The notes under the pieces are model-generated. The model saw nothing but the letters and a program-made list of their open reading frames with translations, had not been told where the DNA came from and did not search any database. The translations under genes were made by a program, and so were the position numbers. Below are positions 36,641-47,649 of a stretch of DNA of 64,000 nt, in pieces (position 1 is the stretch's first letter; the number at the start of each line of letters is the position of its first letter). This DNA comes from Gibbula magus (Eukaryota > Mollusca > Gastropoda > Trochida > Trochidae), in contig OW388291.1 in the NCBI GenBank assembly GCA_936450465.1, positions 74,058,436-74,122,435 of the forward strand, in the 5' to 3' direction.

Positions 36641-39527
36641 ATTGACAACTTCTGGCTTGTTTCTCAATGGAGACTATGATAAATCAACTGTTGAAGATGA
36701 GTTGTTATGTAAAAAGAAAGTTGAAAAGTACAAAATAGATCTACACCAGATAGTATGGATGACACTGGGTAACTGTTTATGTGTACGTGTAGGGGAAACA
36801 ACTCAAATGTTAAGGCAGAAAATGTGTTTATAAACAAAAACTCATAAAGAAAAACAAAGCCTAATTAAGTCTACCGGTACTCATTAATAAACTGTATCAT
36901 GTAATGATCCAAGACATTTTCTGAACAGGTTAGTTGGATAAAACATTTGTTGGTGATTTCTGTCCATGTTGTTTGTTTTTGGGATTCTATTTTATCCACT
37001 GGGGATTTATAGGAGATTTTGTTCATGGGGATTTTGTCTAGTGCGGATTTTATCCATTCACCTAGAAGAAAAGTTTGGGCGGGGTAGTTGAAAAGGAAGG
37101 AGGGGAGAATTTCTGGCACGAAAGATTAAAAATATCTACAAAAAACATGGAGAACTGTTTTCTGTAACATATAAACAGCTTTTGATGAAAAATATGTTAA
37201 TCATGTAATTGGCAAAACAAACAAACTTGAATGTTAATATTTCAATGTCATCTTGAGTTCATAAAGAGATCATGCAAAGTTTACTTCCCTCCCCCTCCCC
37301 ATCCCCCGACCAATTTGGGAAATCATTTTCACATTTCAATTGATCTTTGAAAATTCCTTACAGTTGACAGATTTTCTGAAATTGTGAGTTTAATAAAAGT
37401 GTTTTTAAAATCCTGTAAACAGGTCCTACCTACATGCATACATTACAACTTCAAAACAATTGTATGCAAAAAACACCCAGGTGTTATTTTCTGAGAAAAA
37501 GAAGATATTTTTTTTCAAATTAATAAACTTTGTTTTGGTATAGGTTTCCACAATTCTTGTATCTGAATTGACAAATAACATTACTTTTCAATTGTATTTA
37601 CAAACATATGTTTAAAAGGGTCAGAATTTTGTTTTGCAATTCATTTTCTATCAGGTTTACGTCCATGCATGACATATATCTACATCTAAACAATTTTCAT
37701 GTACAATCATAAGTGGGAATAACTATTCTTATCATGAACTTTATGATTTCCACTTATTCCGTGAAGGTTTTGATCTTACTAATAAATCTCATATGTCCCT
37801 TTAAACTCTCTGTTTGAAATTAGTACAGAATTGCAAAGGATTTTATTGGATGAGACATCATAGAAGAGACAAGGCTCTAAAACTATTAAACATATAATAT
37901 GATTTATAATTTTGTGTGAGGATTTATTAAGATGGTATAAATAAATAATGTTGCTACTTGAGAAAGGGGTCACTGGGTCTTCTAATCTTGACATAAAGAG
38001 TATTGTGAATATCATTTGTATTTAGAAGGCACATTTATGACTTGATAAATATGAAAGACTTCAGTTTTGACTACAATCAAATAATTACAAGGAGAATATA
38101 TTTCAACTCTAAATTAAATTTATAGAACTTTACAAGAGATTTTTATCATATTAAGTTACACAATACCATGAAAATTTTAAACATCATTTTCGAAGTAACT
38201 CTTGTAGATCATACCAGGTAAATGGTTCTCAGGAACATTGCAAAGCAGAATTAGAAATGTAAAATTGAAATATCTTCATATTTTTTTTCAATTACTGGTA
38301 TAAACACTTTTGAAACACTTTTAAGTAAACCTATCTATTTAAAGAAAAACTCAGTAACTTTAAAATTAAAGTTATTAAATAAGTATAAGTGTCTTTATAT
38401 ACCTATGTTTGATAGTTAGGTACTTTCATATTCTTGCCAATATTCCAACTAATTTTACAAATATTTTCCATTTCCATATTAAGATAGTGCTATGAATTTT
38501 AGTTCAATTTGTTTTCTGTTTCTATAATAATATTATAGTTTACACTTGTAAGTATCTATTTACTTTTTGTAATATATTGACATGTTTGCATTTATTTTGT
38601 CAGATACTTTCAGTTTCTTAAATGATATTTCTAATTTACACTTATGTGAAAAGCTTTTACATTTGATGGTGTTGGAAACTCTTTCACATTTGATAGCATT
38701 TTTTACAATATCAACTTATAATCATGTATTTTGATTGTCACTACTTTGTTATTCCATACAATATTTCTGTTTAACACTGACATGAAAATCGATTCCATTT
38801 GAAGTGGTTTTATCACGTCTATACCAACACCAACAATCTTTCCCTCTCACTTTGAATCCTGGCATTTTGCATCAACAGTCAATAAGTTTGACACTATAAG
38901 AAATCAAACAAAGGATTTTGGAGAGCAGTAAACTTGAGCTTACCTGGCCTATCACCTGATAACGACTCCACCAGGTAAGTGTTATGTTTATGCAGCCTGT
39001 GTAGTATGTATTTATCGCTTATATTCACCTGCCAATCGTCTTATATTACAGCTTATTTCCGTTGAGATTCAAACGTCGGAAGCGTTTTCTTTTGTTTGTG
39101 TTTTAGCAATGTTTTATGACATCATTCATTAGAATGATTTATTTTCTGTTAGTGAATCCATTAGAATTTTTCATCCTCAGTTAATTTCTTCAGGAAATAT
39201 TTTGACATCAAATTTATAAATATTGATGCATTATTAAACAGTTTCCTTGTTGAAATCAAATGTAGTATCATTGAATTATGAAGAACAGAAATAAAAATAA
39301 ATATCAATAAAGCCTAACATCCGAAACTACCTTTAAAATAATTTAGTACCCTAAACCATTCTGTGTTGCCGATCCACAGGAACCAGAACTCGTTACCAAA
39401 GGTATTATTCCTGGGAAGGCCAGGGAATGAAAGCAGACAGAAAAGGAATATGAAAAAAGACATAAATCTTTGAACAGGCATCAGGTATAAATTACTAAGC
39501 AAGATTTTTCTCAGCAATTATTCAAGG
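36641..39527. other. Non-coding, AT-rich
   Basis: No gene seen. It contains a C-rich G-quadruplex-type motif at 37287-37307 (separate entry) and otherwise strongly AT-rich sequence with dense stops. Confidence 0.6.
37287..37307 (-). other. G-quadruplex motif with 1-2 nt loops
   Basis: The plus strand has C3-T-C5-T-C4-AT-C5. The minus strand therefore has four G tracts of at least three with loops of 2, 1 and 1, matching the canonical quadruplex pattern. It is isolated in very AT-rich DNA. Confidence 0.8.
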
Positions 39528-39600
39528 TAGGTGATTATTTAACTCAGTCACAGAAAAAAAGTCATGGAAAAAAAGTCACAGGAAAAAAAGTCACAAATTT
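39528..39600 (+). repeat. MULE left terminal inverted repeat
   Basis: TAGGTGA is followed by three successive A-rich units (CAGAAAAAAAGTCAT, GGAAAAAAAGTCACA, GGAAAAAAAGTCACAAATTT). Relative to the right end it has an extra segment of about 15 bp (TTATTTAACTCAGTCAC) after TAGGTGA. Confidence 0.8.
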
Positions 39601-39960
39601 TATTAAAATGCATATAACTGACTAATTCTTTCATTATTTTAGTAAATAATCCTTTGATATGCATTTTAAATTATTGTTTGTTGTAAATACACATATTTTT
39701 AGAACCATTTAAGCTTGGATAGTAAGGTAATTGGCTTTATTGTAATCACAAATTGAGTGTTGTTTTTGTTAATTGCTATGAATAGCCACGAACTGTTGAC
39801 TTGTGTTGTTTTTGTTAACAGCCAATCAGTATGTATACTTAGTAGATTGAGAATATCCACTCTAATGTTTTGATTGAGTTCATCTTGTTTTAAGACTGGC
39901 TTCTTAGGCAATAGTGTATAAAACATGTTATATTTGTCATTAGTCATTTGTCATTGTCAG

Positions 39961-40048
39961 AAGCAGATCACTTTGACAAAAGTTCGACTTCAAATGAAGC
40001 AGCAGGCATCTCAAACCAGAGATAAACCTAGTCAAATCTTTGCTCAGG
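39961..40048 (+). CDS. Candidate upstream exon of the MULE transposase
   Basis: A frame here translates to KQITLTKVRLQMKQQA, then SQTRDKPSQIFAQ. That fits the short Lys/Arg-rich segment ending in P-x-Q-I that precedes the catalytic domain in many animal MULE/FLYWCH-type transposase proteins. It is bounded by an acceptor-like TTTGTCATTGTCAG and a donor-like CAG|GTATAT. The following coding block starts only about 100 bp later, at a position corresponding to well past the first catalytic Asp, so about a hundred residues of the domain are missing between them. The exon call is inference from composition, motif order and splice-like borders. Confidence 0.5.
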
Positions 40049-40148
40049 TATATATCCAAGTACATAATTAGCTAAAAAGAATGAAACATTAAATAACCGT
40101 AAATTAACCGTAAAATTAAATAATCGTATCCTCACTCAAATCCTCACT

Positions 40149-40995
40149 ATGAGAGTCCCTTTCAGGGACACCTACATCACTGCTGTATGTGCCCTTCTGC
40201 CGAACAAGACCCGTGCCGTGTACGAAGAACTGTTTCAGGCTGTTGTTGATAAGATTGAAGAGTTAGGACTTGATGTATTTGTAGAAACTGTTGTAACTGA
40301 TTTTGAAGATGGCATTTTGCGTTCAGTAGTTGCAGTATTTGGCAGAGACGTAACCACTAGAGGATGTTTCTACCACCTGACACAGTCAACTTGGCGACGT
40401 GTTCAGGACCTTGGATTAGTGCTCTTCTACAAGGAGAGCAACGAGTTTAGACTCTTCTGTGGAATGCTCGACGGTCTGGCGTTTCTTCCTCTGGATGAAG
40501 TGCAAGAAGGAATGGAACATCTCCATTCCATCAAACCTGACGACCCTGCTGAAATCGATGATCTGGTGACATACTTCGAAAGAACATATGTCAAAGGACA
40601 CTACCGACAGCGTCCGGGACAAGGTCTGACCCTCAACATGAGAAGAGTCCCTCCCATGTTTCCTCCTGAGGTGTGGAACGTGCACAAGGCAACACTTAAC
40701 AACGCTGCCTGTACCAACAACATCTGCGAAGGCTGGAATCACAAATTCTTCAACCTTGTCGGCCAGCACCACCCAAACATCTGGAGAGTGGTTAAAAAAA
40801 GAAGACGCCACTGTCCAGACCATCATTGCACAGGATGCAATCGGCAACCAACCCGTCAGGAAGATCAGAAAGAAGTACAAGAAAATGCATGAGCAGCTGA
40901 AGAAGCTCTGCCAAGACCGTGCATGTGAGCGAAAAACCATTCCAGAGTTTTTGTATGGAGTTGGATGGAACATTCGTATTAATAAAGAGTTTTGA
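40149..40995 (+). pseudogene. MULE-type transposase, frameshifted and lacking the first catalytic Asp
   Basis: The frame from the ATG at 40149 gives 247 residues to 40892. It carries hallmarks of the MULE transposase domain: ALLPNKTRAVYEELFQ (15-30), TDFE with the second catalytic Asp at 51, the C-x2-H motif GCFYHL (Cys73, His76), LAFLPLDEV (110-118), YFERTY (142-147), FPPEVWNV (171-178) and TNNICEGWN with the likely catalytic Glu194. After HPNIWRVVK the correct reading moves to another frame, which stays open to a stop at 40993 and carries the expected Lys-rich C-terminus ending FLYGVGWNI. The break is at a seven-A run (40794-40800), one A too many. The segment with the first Asp (DGTF-like) is absent upstream. 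The sequence is clearly GC-richer than its flanks. The role would be cut-and-paste transposition; this copy should be inactive. Confidence 0.88.
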
Positions 40996-41143
40996 AATGT
41001 CCAGAGGATGATGTCCAGAGACAAGTGTATTTGTGTACAAGTGTCTATTGTGAGAATAGTGCTATAAGTCTCTAAAATGTTATTGTTTTAATGTATATTG
41101 TTATGAGAAATATTGTTTTTATTGATGGCTAATAAAAAGTTGT

Positions 41144-41233
41144 GATTTTTTTTCCTGTGACTTTTTTTCCTGCAGAAATTTGTGACTTTTTTTCCGTGAC
41201 TTTTTTACCTGTGACTTTTTTTCCGGTCACCTA
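41144..41233 (-). repeat. MULE right terminal inverted repeat
   Basis: Five iterations of GTGACTTTTTTTCC-type units, with spacers such as TGCAGAAATTT, end CCGGTCACCTA. They match the left repeat in inverse orientation through AAATTTGTGACTTTTTTTCC. Confidence 0.82.
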
Positions 41234-41795
41234 ATATGTAATATGCAATTTTTAATTATTGACTAAAGAATTGACATTGTTTGAGGTAAATGGTCTTCAA
41301 TTAATTATGTTGTTTTCATTTATTCATATAATTATTAAGAGTAGGGAATATTTAAAGGATTTATGGTACCTGTAAGGTTGAAAGTTGTTTATTTATTTAG
41401 TCCTGTTTGTTTATCACTTCAATATCATTATACAGTTCCTTTTTCTATTTTGAATATAAGATATTAAAATCATCGGACAGCTAGCATGCATTTGGTGCTT
41501 TTCCTTATTTGTATTTATCTTTTATACTGTCCGTTCATCATGGTATGTTTTTTATTTGTTTGTATCCCAAAGCGATATTTATATAAGCATTTGTTTGTTT
41601 ACCAACCTGGTTCCTTCTTTTGGGAAATGAATATGTTTAAACCATTTTCCTTATCCTCGTTACCAGTATTCAAATCCTAATTACCCGGAAAAGAATTAGA
41701 TAACTTGTAAAATATATTAGGTTATGTTTTTATATTTTAAGGTAATTTGATCATCTGATCTGAATGATGAGAGTACTATTTTAAGATTGTTTTGG
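41234..41795. other. Non-coding, no gene seen
   Basis: AT-rich. The plus frame at 41486-41680 is Phe/Leu/Tyr-rich and probably chance. Confidence 0.5.
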
Positions 41796-41912
41796 TGGAC
41801 ATTTCTAACTTCCAACCCCAGAGAGTTCCAATGTTGGACATTTCTAACTTCCAACCCCAGAGAGTTCCAATGGTGGACATTTCTAACTTCCAACCCCAGA
41901 GAGTTCCAATGA
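41796..41912 (+). repeat. 39-bp tandem repeat, 3 copies
   Basis: TGGACATTTCTAACTTCCAA followed by CCCCAGAGAGTTCCAATG, at 41796, 41835 and 41874. Copies are nearly identical, so expansion is recent. The minus frame across it is a repeat artefact. Confidence 0.95.
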
Positions 41913-42379
41913 GTGAGGAGCTGGGATCCAGAGGTGCTCACAACTAGGTATAGAGCTTTACCAGGAGGTGCAGGGGGAAAGCCCTTGAGAAAAACATTGA
42001 GTTTTGATTTTATCAAAAGCTAATCATACTTTTCAGTGATATTTCTATTCTATTCTATTAACAATTTCAGAAATGCGTGAATTTTCAGAATTGATATGTT
42101 AGTGTGAGACATTGACTTACAATATGTGAATCTGACACCAAATGTGCGACTGTTGGCAGGTATACTAATATAATGTAACTAATTAATGTTTTTGTTGGGT
42201 ATCTGAGTGTTAACCCTTAGCCTGCCAAGTGTTACCAAACCATTCCAGAGTGTCCCACTTTCAGGAATTATAGCTCACTATATATATGAAGAGAAGAATC
42301 TGGCACTGAACAAGTGTTAATGACAACATGCCTAGGCTATTCAAGTCTTACACTCAAGCTCTGAAAAAAAAAATTATTC
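41913..42379. other. Non-coding, contains a solo piggyBac-like end
   Basis: No gene. At 42210-42230 the sequence TTAACCCTTAGCCTGCCAAG matches the typical piggyBac-type terminus (TTAA then CCCTT.GCCTGCC). No inverted partner was found nearby, so this is a solo end or chance. Confidence 0.45.
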
Positions 42380-43820
42380 TTAACCCTTACGTTGCGTATA
42401 TATATTTTACCATTTTTAGCCCCTGTGGCGGAATTTACAGGCTCACAGCTCGCAGCAGTAGTTTGGGCTTTGGCACTAACTAGCTCTGCTGGCGGAATTT
42501 CCAGGCGGCGATTCCGGTATCGTTTTTACAAAATATACCGCATCTACATGGCGAATAAGGACTATATACGGGCGTTCAATACAAATTCAAGTAGCGACAC
42601 CCGTACACAAATGGCTAATTCACACTCGAAACTTTGAATGAATTTTCTATGTTTTTTCATTTTTATTCTATTACTTTCGAAAGATTGTCCATTTATATAC
42701 GGAATTGAAGACAAGATGTCTAGCTTCACAATGATATAAAAATTATTAGAATGCGACCTTTGGTTATAATTCTATAGCTATGTAAAGTTTGTCTTTATTT
42801 CCACCTATAAAATCGTCAATACTTACAACATGTATGCGGCATTGCAAACGGTCGTTCATCGCACTTTTCCAAGAAATCATAATCTCGAACCAGTTGACAA
42901 ATAAGCACATGTCAACCCAAATATGGTTATGTTGTTTGACTTTTCAAATAAACGCTAACCTCGAACCATAACTGATGAAAATATGTTGATTAGTTTGTGT
43001 GCCGTTTGGTTTCACATGCCTCTCAGAAAGGTAAAATTGTATCTTTATTTCTGTGAATAAATCTGCGCATTTTATATAGAATAAAAGATTATTCTTTTCG
43101 GTTTATTGTGATATAAAAATTATGAAAATGCATTCAGTATTTTAGCCTTGATAAATGTTTTAGAAGTTGTGAAAATCGCCGATTGTTTCAAAATTTATGA
43201 AGTGTAAACATGACCTTTTTCACGGCGCTTGCTGTGTCTTTATTATTTTTTTGAGATTTTATAATTTTATATGGGAATGTAGTCCATTGTTTCCCCTTTA
43301 TTTTGCCGTATTTTTTTTTGAAAACAAACAATTCGCTCACATGATATGAAGTGCGGGAGTAAGGCGAGTTAGCGATTTTTTTCCCCGTCTCGCGAGATGC
43401 GAGGCAGATAGCAGTCTCGGGCGAGGCAAACCCGAGGCAATACAAACACATGGGTGAAAATAGCCTCAAGCGAATTAATGCTTCGGGGGCTAAGCCCGAC
43501 ATAATTGGCCTTTTGTAAAGCTAATTATCGATGCGTTACGGGTCAACAATGCACACGCAAATTGGTGTGAATTTTGCTTGATATTCCGACCACACACTGA
43601 ACAAAGCTTTATTCTCATGTCGGGTCGCGATGCGTAAATACAGCCATTCTCATGGGTCGGGTCGCGGACACAATTGACTCGTGACCCGGTATGGGGGATA
43701 GGACAGTACTTAGACAGCCGTGAATTATTCTAAGTCTTGTAACCGGGATCCGTATTGAGGTACCTACGAATCGCTTATAGCCCGCCCGGATAATTCCGTC
43801 GCCCGCATGTTAAGGGTTAA
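42380..43820. mobile_element. piggyBac-like non-autonomous or decayed element
   Basis: TTAA|CCCTTACGTTGCG begins at 42380 and the other end reads CGCATGTTAAGGG|TTAA at 43820. This gives inverted repeats that match at 10 of 13 positions and begin CCC, with TTAA duplicated outside. That is the textbook arrangement of piggyBac superfamily elements. The roughly 1.43-kb interior is CpG-rich at both ends (42415-42600 and 43330-43810), unlike the CpG-poor surroundings. It has no transposase frame I can recognise. The plus frame at 42392-42637 and the minus frame at 43188-43502 show no domain. Confidence 0.65.
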
Positions 43821-45640
43821 AATATCGCTTGAAATATGATTTATTGAAAAGGGGACTATGAGGCTTCTTTTTCAATATGTGTTTTCGGAGTCTGTTAGAC
43901 TAAGGTTATTCATCCATAGGCAGCATCTGTCAAATGAATAATCATGTCAAAGATTAAGCAACATTCAAATAAGTACCTGTCACTATGTGTGGTTGTTAAA
44001 TGCAAACTCTCTGTATATCTTGTACATCTTTAGGGCAGAAAAAGACCTGTTGCTTTGTGTGGTTACTGAATGACATGTCATAATCAAATTGCTATCTTTT
44101 ATATCACGAGGGAGAAGAAGATAGGACATGAGACAATGTTCCATTACTAAATTTCAAATAATCTTGCCACACTAACTAACTAACTAACTAAGAGATGCCA
44201 GAAGCAGAGAGTGGGTCCTGGCACTATTGTATGTCTGGACAATACAAGCTACACTGCAATATAACTTGGTGAGTTATTCCTCGCTATTCCTCGGACCCTC
44301 CACAAGACAATAGAGTCAGAAGCTTGGAAAATGTCTATTAAACAGTCTAAAAGGCGTGACACGACAAATCTCGCTGACCAGCGAGTGGACACAATACCAT
44401 AACCCCCAGGCTTAGTGGCTGAATGACCGTGACTGGACACAATGGCTGTCTACCGGTCAGTAATGAGACCGGGACTCCGGACACTTGTGGATGTCAAGGC
44501 TACAGGTGCCCCTGACCATTGTCCACTTTGCTTTATGTCTGGCCACAATCTTGGACAATCCTTTCACTCATTAATGACCGGTCTGCTTGATTCAATTTAT
44601 ATCAGGCCTCCAATCTTGAGAAGTTTTATTCAAAGCTTAAACTTTGTTGTTGCGATGGTATCTTTTCAAATGAGGCCTGTAGATAACGTTGGATAATTTT
44701 GGAAAGAGCTTTTGTAAAGGATGGTTTGATGCATTGAGACTGGTTAGATCATGATCCTGTCACGTCTCCTATTAAAGGATGTACTTGAGATTCAGTTTCG
44801 TTTTATAATGAGCAGGTTGATAGGTAATCTTTCTCAATATGTTCTTCTATTTGTAAAATCTGTCTTTGATGTATTAAGATGTTTCAAATCCTTACGAAAC
44901 AAATTGTCTTTTCAAAAGACAACTACCTTGTTCCTTAATTGTCTTGGAATTCATTCAGCAATCGCATTGAGTACGTATGAGATTAAATAATTGCTGATAT
45001 CTAATATGATTAATTTCCGAAATACTTACATTGCATAATGATAATTAAATGGATTATGAAGAAATTACAAGGAATGGAAATCATTTTAATCTCAACACAA
45101 CATTTTAATACTCACAACAGTATGATCTTTGTTCATCATCAACGTATTAAGTTTCTAAGTTTCTTTTAAGTAATAAAATGTAAATGAAAAAGTATAAATT
45201 CTGATGTTTCATCTCTCTTGACAAAGTATTGTTTATTTAAAAAAAAAAAGAAGATGTTTCACAAAGATTAAATACATATTCAGAAGCATTTTATGAATTA
45301 GTTTGTCATCAAGGGAAGATCACGTCCCAAACTGTTTCTCTCTCCTTCTATCAGATATGCAAATGATTATTTAAGGAACACAAAAAAACTTCTCTTCTAC
45401 CTTATCAGATATGCAAATTATTATGGAAAAGATCCCAAGTTTGTTATCTTTAGAATCTGATGCGAGATGATTCACCTTGGAGTGGATCATATTTCAGACT
45501 TCCTGGTACACCACCATGACATGTACAAGCAATTGACAATAGTGGACAAGCGTCCGTCCCGATGGTCACATGACGGCTGATACCCGACTCGACCACTGAC
45601 AGGCATTACAAACTTTCCGTGATGTCACGTTCAGAATGAA
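43821..45640. other. Non-coding, possible regulatory patch
   Basis: No gene seen. Contains a short (CTAA)n run at 44172-44190. A GC-richer stretch at 44200-44680 has several ACAAT/ATTGT words (SOX-like) but no coding signal. The remainder is AT-rich. Confidence 0.45.
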
Positions 45641-46990
45641 CCGCAGCACGAAGTGTGTTCGATTGATCACACCTTCAGGATAATTGTTAGAAAGGAGTGC
45701 GTTTATTTGATTTGATATTATGATTGTGTTTAGAAGATGTTCAATCATTTAATAACATGTTCAGAATGATTGTTAGCAAGGGGGTGTTCAGTTGATGGAT
45801 ATGTGTTCATAAGGTATATTCATTTAATCACAATTTCAAAATGATTGACATGACATGTTTTGAAAGAGTTGGTTTAATTACAAGTTGAGAATGATTTTTA
45901 GCAAGAGGTGTTCAGTTTATGATCTGTTCAGAAGGTGTTCAATGAATTAGATGTAATGATTATTAGGACAGAGTTCAGTTGATGATGTGTGAAGAGGACA
46001 GTTATTTATCAGTTGTTCAGACGTAATGGTTGTAAGAAAGGGGGCAGAGACAATGATACCTTCATGGTGACAAATAAACTGCATTAAGAAACAGGTAGGG
46101 TGTTGCAACACCTTACAAATAAACTGCATTAAGAAACATGTACACTTGTTAACATTTTGCAGGAAGGACGTTCATTTGATGAATTGTGCAGAACAAATGT
46201 GTTTTCTCAGATAGCAAAATATTCAAAGTTTGTGTGCTGATGAAATATAACTAGGATGCCGTTAGTTTTGCTGGAGCATATGGTGATGAGGAGGCATGTT
46301 TACTTAAAGGTACAGCATTGCCTTATTGTAAGACTGGCTTTTGGTTCAAGGAACAGATACTTCATTTATGCACAATGCCTATGATTATCTGTAATCTCCA
46401 AGTTTGAAGAGGGTGTATTAAATGCTTGAATTTGCAGTAGCGACAGTGGCAATTTACTTTCAGAATTAATATAAGGAGAAACCATGATACCGAGGATATG
46501 GTAAGGCTGTGGACCCTGATAGGAAGGAAAAACCCGAGGATTATCAACCGTTTTTAAGTCCCTCATACTGGGTAATACGGTTTAGAAAGGTCGTTTGAAG
46601 TATCACGTTATATGGCTGGTAGGTTGATAATGGTTATTAAGACACATATCCATATGGAATTAATGTTATGAATATGACATATTAAAAGTAAAGGTTACCA
46701 AGAAAGGTATTCATTTGAATTAGACGATACATTTAGAATAAACATCAGCATGTATTGTGACATTGGACGACATCATCAAAATATATATTACCTTAAAAGA
46801 TGTTAAATTCAATGGCTTCTTCACAATAAACATTGCTATTAAGGTGATCATTTGATGACTTCTTCACAATAAATGTCACCATGTAAGATGATCATTTGAT
46901 GACAAGTTGAGAATAAATGATGTCAGGAAAGGTTTTCAATTGATGACACCTTCGATATAAACATTGTCGAAAACGTGTTTCCTCAAGGTG
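45641..46990 (+). repeat. Eroded tandem repeat region, units of about 45 bp
   Basis: TTCAGAATGATTGTTAGCAA followed by GG.GTGTTCA.TTGATGA recurs with much divergence from 45640 to about 46200, and related TTGATGAC.TTC/ATAAA phrases from 46690 to 46985. An exact 24-bp word (ACAAATAAACTGCATTAAGA, then AACA) at 46070 and 46115 shows a 45-bp period. This is an ancient minisatellite. Confidence 0.5.
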
Positions 46991-47402
46991 TGGCGACATC
47001 AATGAAGATCACATCGATGGCGTATAACCTGCATTTTAGAAGATGGTGATTGGATGCTTTTATTCAAACTAATCAGATAGCAATCAGTGTCAATTTCGCT
47101 CCGTCGAAGCACCTGCCTTTGTTTGCTTGTTTTCCTTCAGTAACTTACGCCCTTGCCAGGCTGATTTATGCTCATGTGTGTAACTATAGCACTGAAATGT
47201 ACACTGTCAAAACAATGTACATCAATACATCTTCATTGTCAGTTTCAGACCTCCCTCTCGTCACATGTCAGCGAGCAGGAAGAAGAGATACAGTGAAGAA
47301 TATTTGTATTAAATCAACAATATTGACTGTTCAAGGTTTTTGAAGTGCTGTTGTTTGTTTTGTCTATATATGTGTAATGGCAAAATAAATTAAAAGTGTT
47401 CG
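46991..47402. other. Non-coding, no gene seen
   Basis: A plus frame of about 97 codons starting with a non-ATG codon (47050-47343) has no motif and is probably chance. Confidence 0.45.
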
Positions 47403-47410
47403 TATCAGCT

Positions 47411-47483
47411 GCAGCTAGTGAAATATCCCTTTAGTTCAACTGGTAAAGTGTCCAACTCTCACCCTGGGTTTGAATCCCGCTGG
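47411..47483 (+). repeat. tRNA-like repeat, copy 2 (interrupted)
   Basis: CAGCTAGTG, a box A-like TAGTTCAACTGGT (47432-47444) and a box B-like GGTTTGAATCC (47467-47477) parallel the copy at 10941-11040. The anticodon arm is largely deleted. The 3' part is interrupted by the inverted-repeat element at 47491. Confidence 0.7.
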
Positions 47484-47490
47484 AAGGGAT

Positions 47491-47640
47491 CTAGTCTAAC
47501 ACTTAGACTCTGAAAAAAACATTGAAAAGGAGCCACTGTTTTCTGAAAATCCCTTTTCCCAAAGGATCCTTTTCAAAATTTAATAATATAGTTATATTTT
47601 CAGAAAAAATACTTTTTTCAGAGTCTGAGTATAAGACTAG
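47491..47640. mobile_element. 150-bp MITE nested in the tRNA-like repeat
   Basis: Terminal inverted repeats CTAGTCTAACACTTAGACTC (left) and GAGTCTGAGTATAAGACTAG (right) continue with TGAAAAAA pairing inward. AAGGGAT (47484-47490) and AAGGAAT (47641-47647) flank it, a probable 7-bp target duplication with one difference. No coding capacity. The superfamily is uncertain. Confidence 0.75.
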
Positions 47641-47649
47641 AAGGAATCT

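Larger units (their letters stand above)
39528..41233 (+). mobile_element. Mutator-like (MULE) DNA transposon, decayed
   Basis: About 1.7 kb. The ends TAGGTGA (39528-39534) and TCACCTA (41227-41233) are inverted. Next to each lie iterated inverted units of GTCACAGGAAAAAAAGTCAC type: three to four on the left (39547-39596) and about five on the right (41146-41230). Between them lies a GC-richer transposase reading frame with MULE features in otherwise AT-rich DNA. No clear 8-10 bp target duplication is visible, so the true termini could lie a few bases away. AATAAA at 41131-41136 could be its polyadenylation signal. The transposase is frameshifted and lacks its N-terminal catalytic part, so this copy is probably inactive. 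Confidence 0.82.

Noticed and set aside
40416..41024. Minus-strand frame of 202 codons
   Set aside because: Antisense shadow of the MULE transposase, whose plus strand carries the diagnostic motifs.
47050..47343. Plus frame of 97 codons
   Set aside because: Non-ATG start, no motif, no repeat or splice support.
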